A stretch of 53,431 nucleotides of DNA from assembly GCA_017515595.1 (NCBI GenBank), contig JAFWFL010000045.1, positions 1-53,431 on the forward strand, in the 5' to 3' direction. Made by a program: the position numbers and the translations under genes. Below the pieces are notes generated by a model, which saw only the letters and a list, made by a program, of their open reading frames with translations, was not told where the DNA came from and made no database searches. The first letter of the stretch is position 1. Each line of letters begins with the position of its first letter. The DNA comes from Coriobacteriales bacterium. Its GTDB lineage: Bacteria > Actinomycetota > Coriobacteriia > Coriobacteriales > UMGS124. Shown in pieces: positions 53,375-53,431 of this stretch.

Positions 53375-53431
53375 AAAACTGGGTCTATTTTATACGCAAC
53401 AACTTTATTGTGAACCTCCATGAGTCACGAG

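Overview
The window looks like chromosomal DNA of an anaerobic, gut- or mouth-type actinobacterium of the class Coriobacteriia, most likely an Eggerthellaceae relative. I infer this from gene content: a neighbouring pair of PafB/PafC-like WYL regulators, a membrane-spanning LuxR-type regulator, a giant SpaA/ester-bond surface protein with a class B sortase, several twin-arginine (Tat) signal proteins, a multihaem cytochrome c, molybdopterin genes and amino-acid fermentation genes. Genus is not determined. I see no rRNA, tRNA, CRISPR array, prophage or insertion sequence.

Layout. 0-4.2 kb: rlmN, a small membrane protein, ddl, a large palindrome, a flavodoxin and a tail-anchored protein. 4.3-9.3 kb: an exonuclease/DinG-type helicase convergent with the WYL pair (DNA damage theme). 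9.4-15 kb: two unrecognised or atypical membrane proteins (one an M28-like peptidase split by an insert of about 400 residues) and two TrkA-type potassium regulators. 15-22.2 kb: sortase B and its likely client, a 2130-residue adhesin. 22.6-24 kb: a small (p)ppGpp synthetase and a SlyD-like isomerase. 24.2-28 kb: molybdenum genes (Mop di-domain, moaA, moaC, an atypical moaE) plus the LuxR membrane regulator. 28.1-34.7 kb: a transglutaminase-like choline-binding-repeat surface protein, a six-haem cytochrome, a SixA-CHAD fusion and a VanZ protein. 35-39.8 kb: a TAXI-type TRAP transporter and an M19 dipeptidase. 39.8-43.2 kb: a LysR regulator divergent from three Tat-exported proteins (rhodanese-like, FMN-binding, DUF169). 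43.4-53 kb: nitrilase, TauE-type exporter, purE, fchA, folD, iorAB, a TIGR04076/aldo-keto reductase pair and an NhaC antiporter. The last 430 bases hold only a probable gene remnant and a 21-bp inverted repeat.

How it fits together. The right third reads as peptide and amino-acid catabolism: import of an organic acid or peptide-derived ligand (TRAP), dipeptide cleavage (M19), oxidative decarboxylation of aryl pyruvates with reduction of ferredoxin (IorAB), folate one-carbon interconversion (FchA, FolD), anion export and sodium/proton exchange. The most interesting unexplained unit is the three-gene Tat-exported rhodanese/FMN/DUF169 cluster at 40876-43203. It faces a LysR gene across a concentric palindrome (40698-40733) and may be an exported sulfur- or electron-handling system. 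All functions are read from sequence motifs by eye; no database search was possible.
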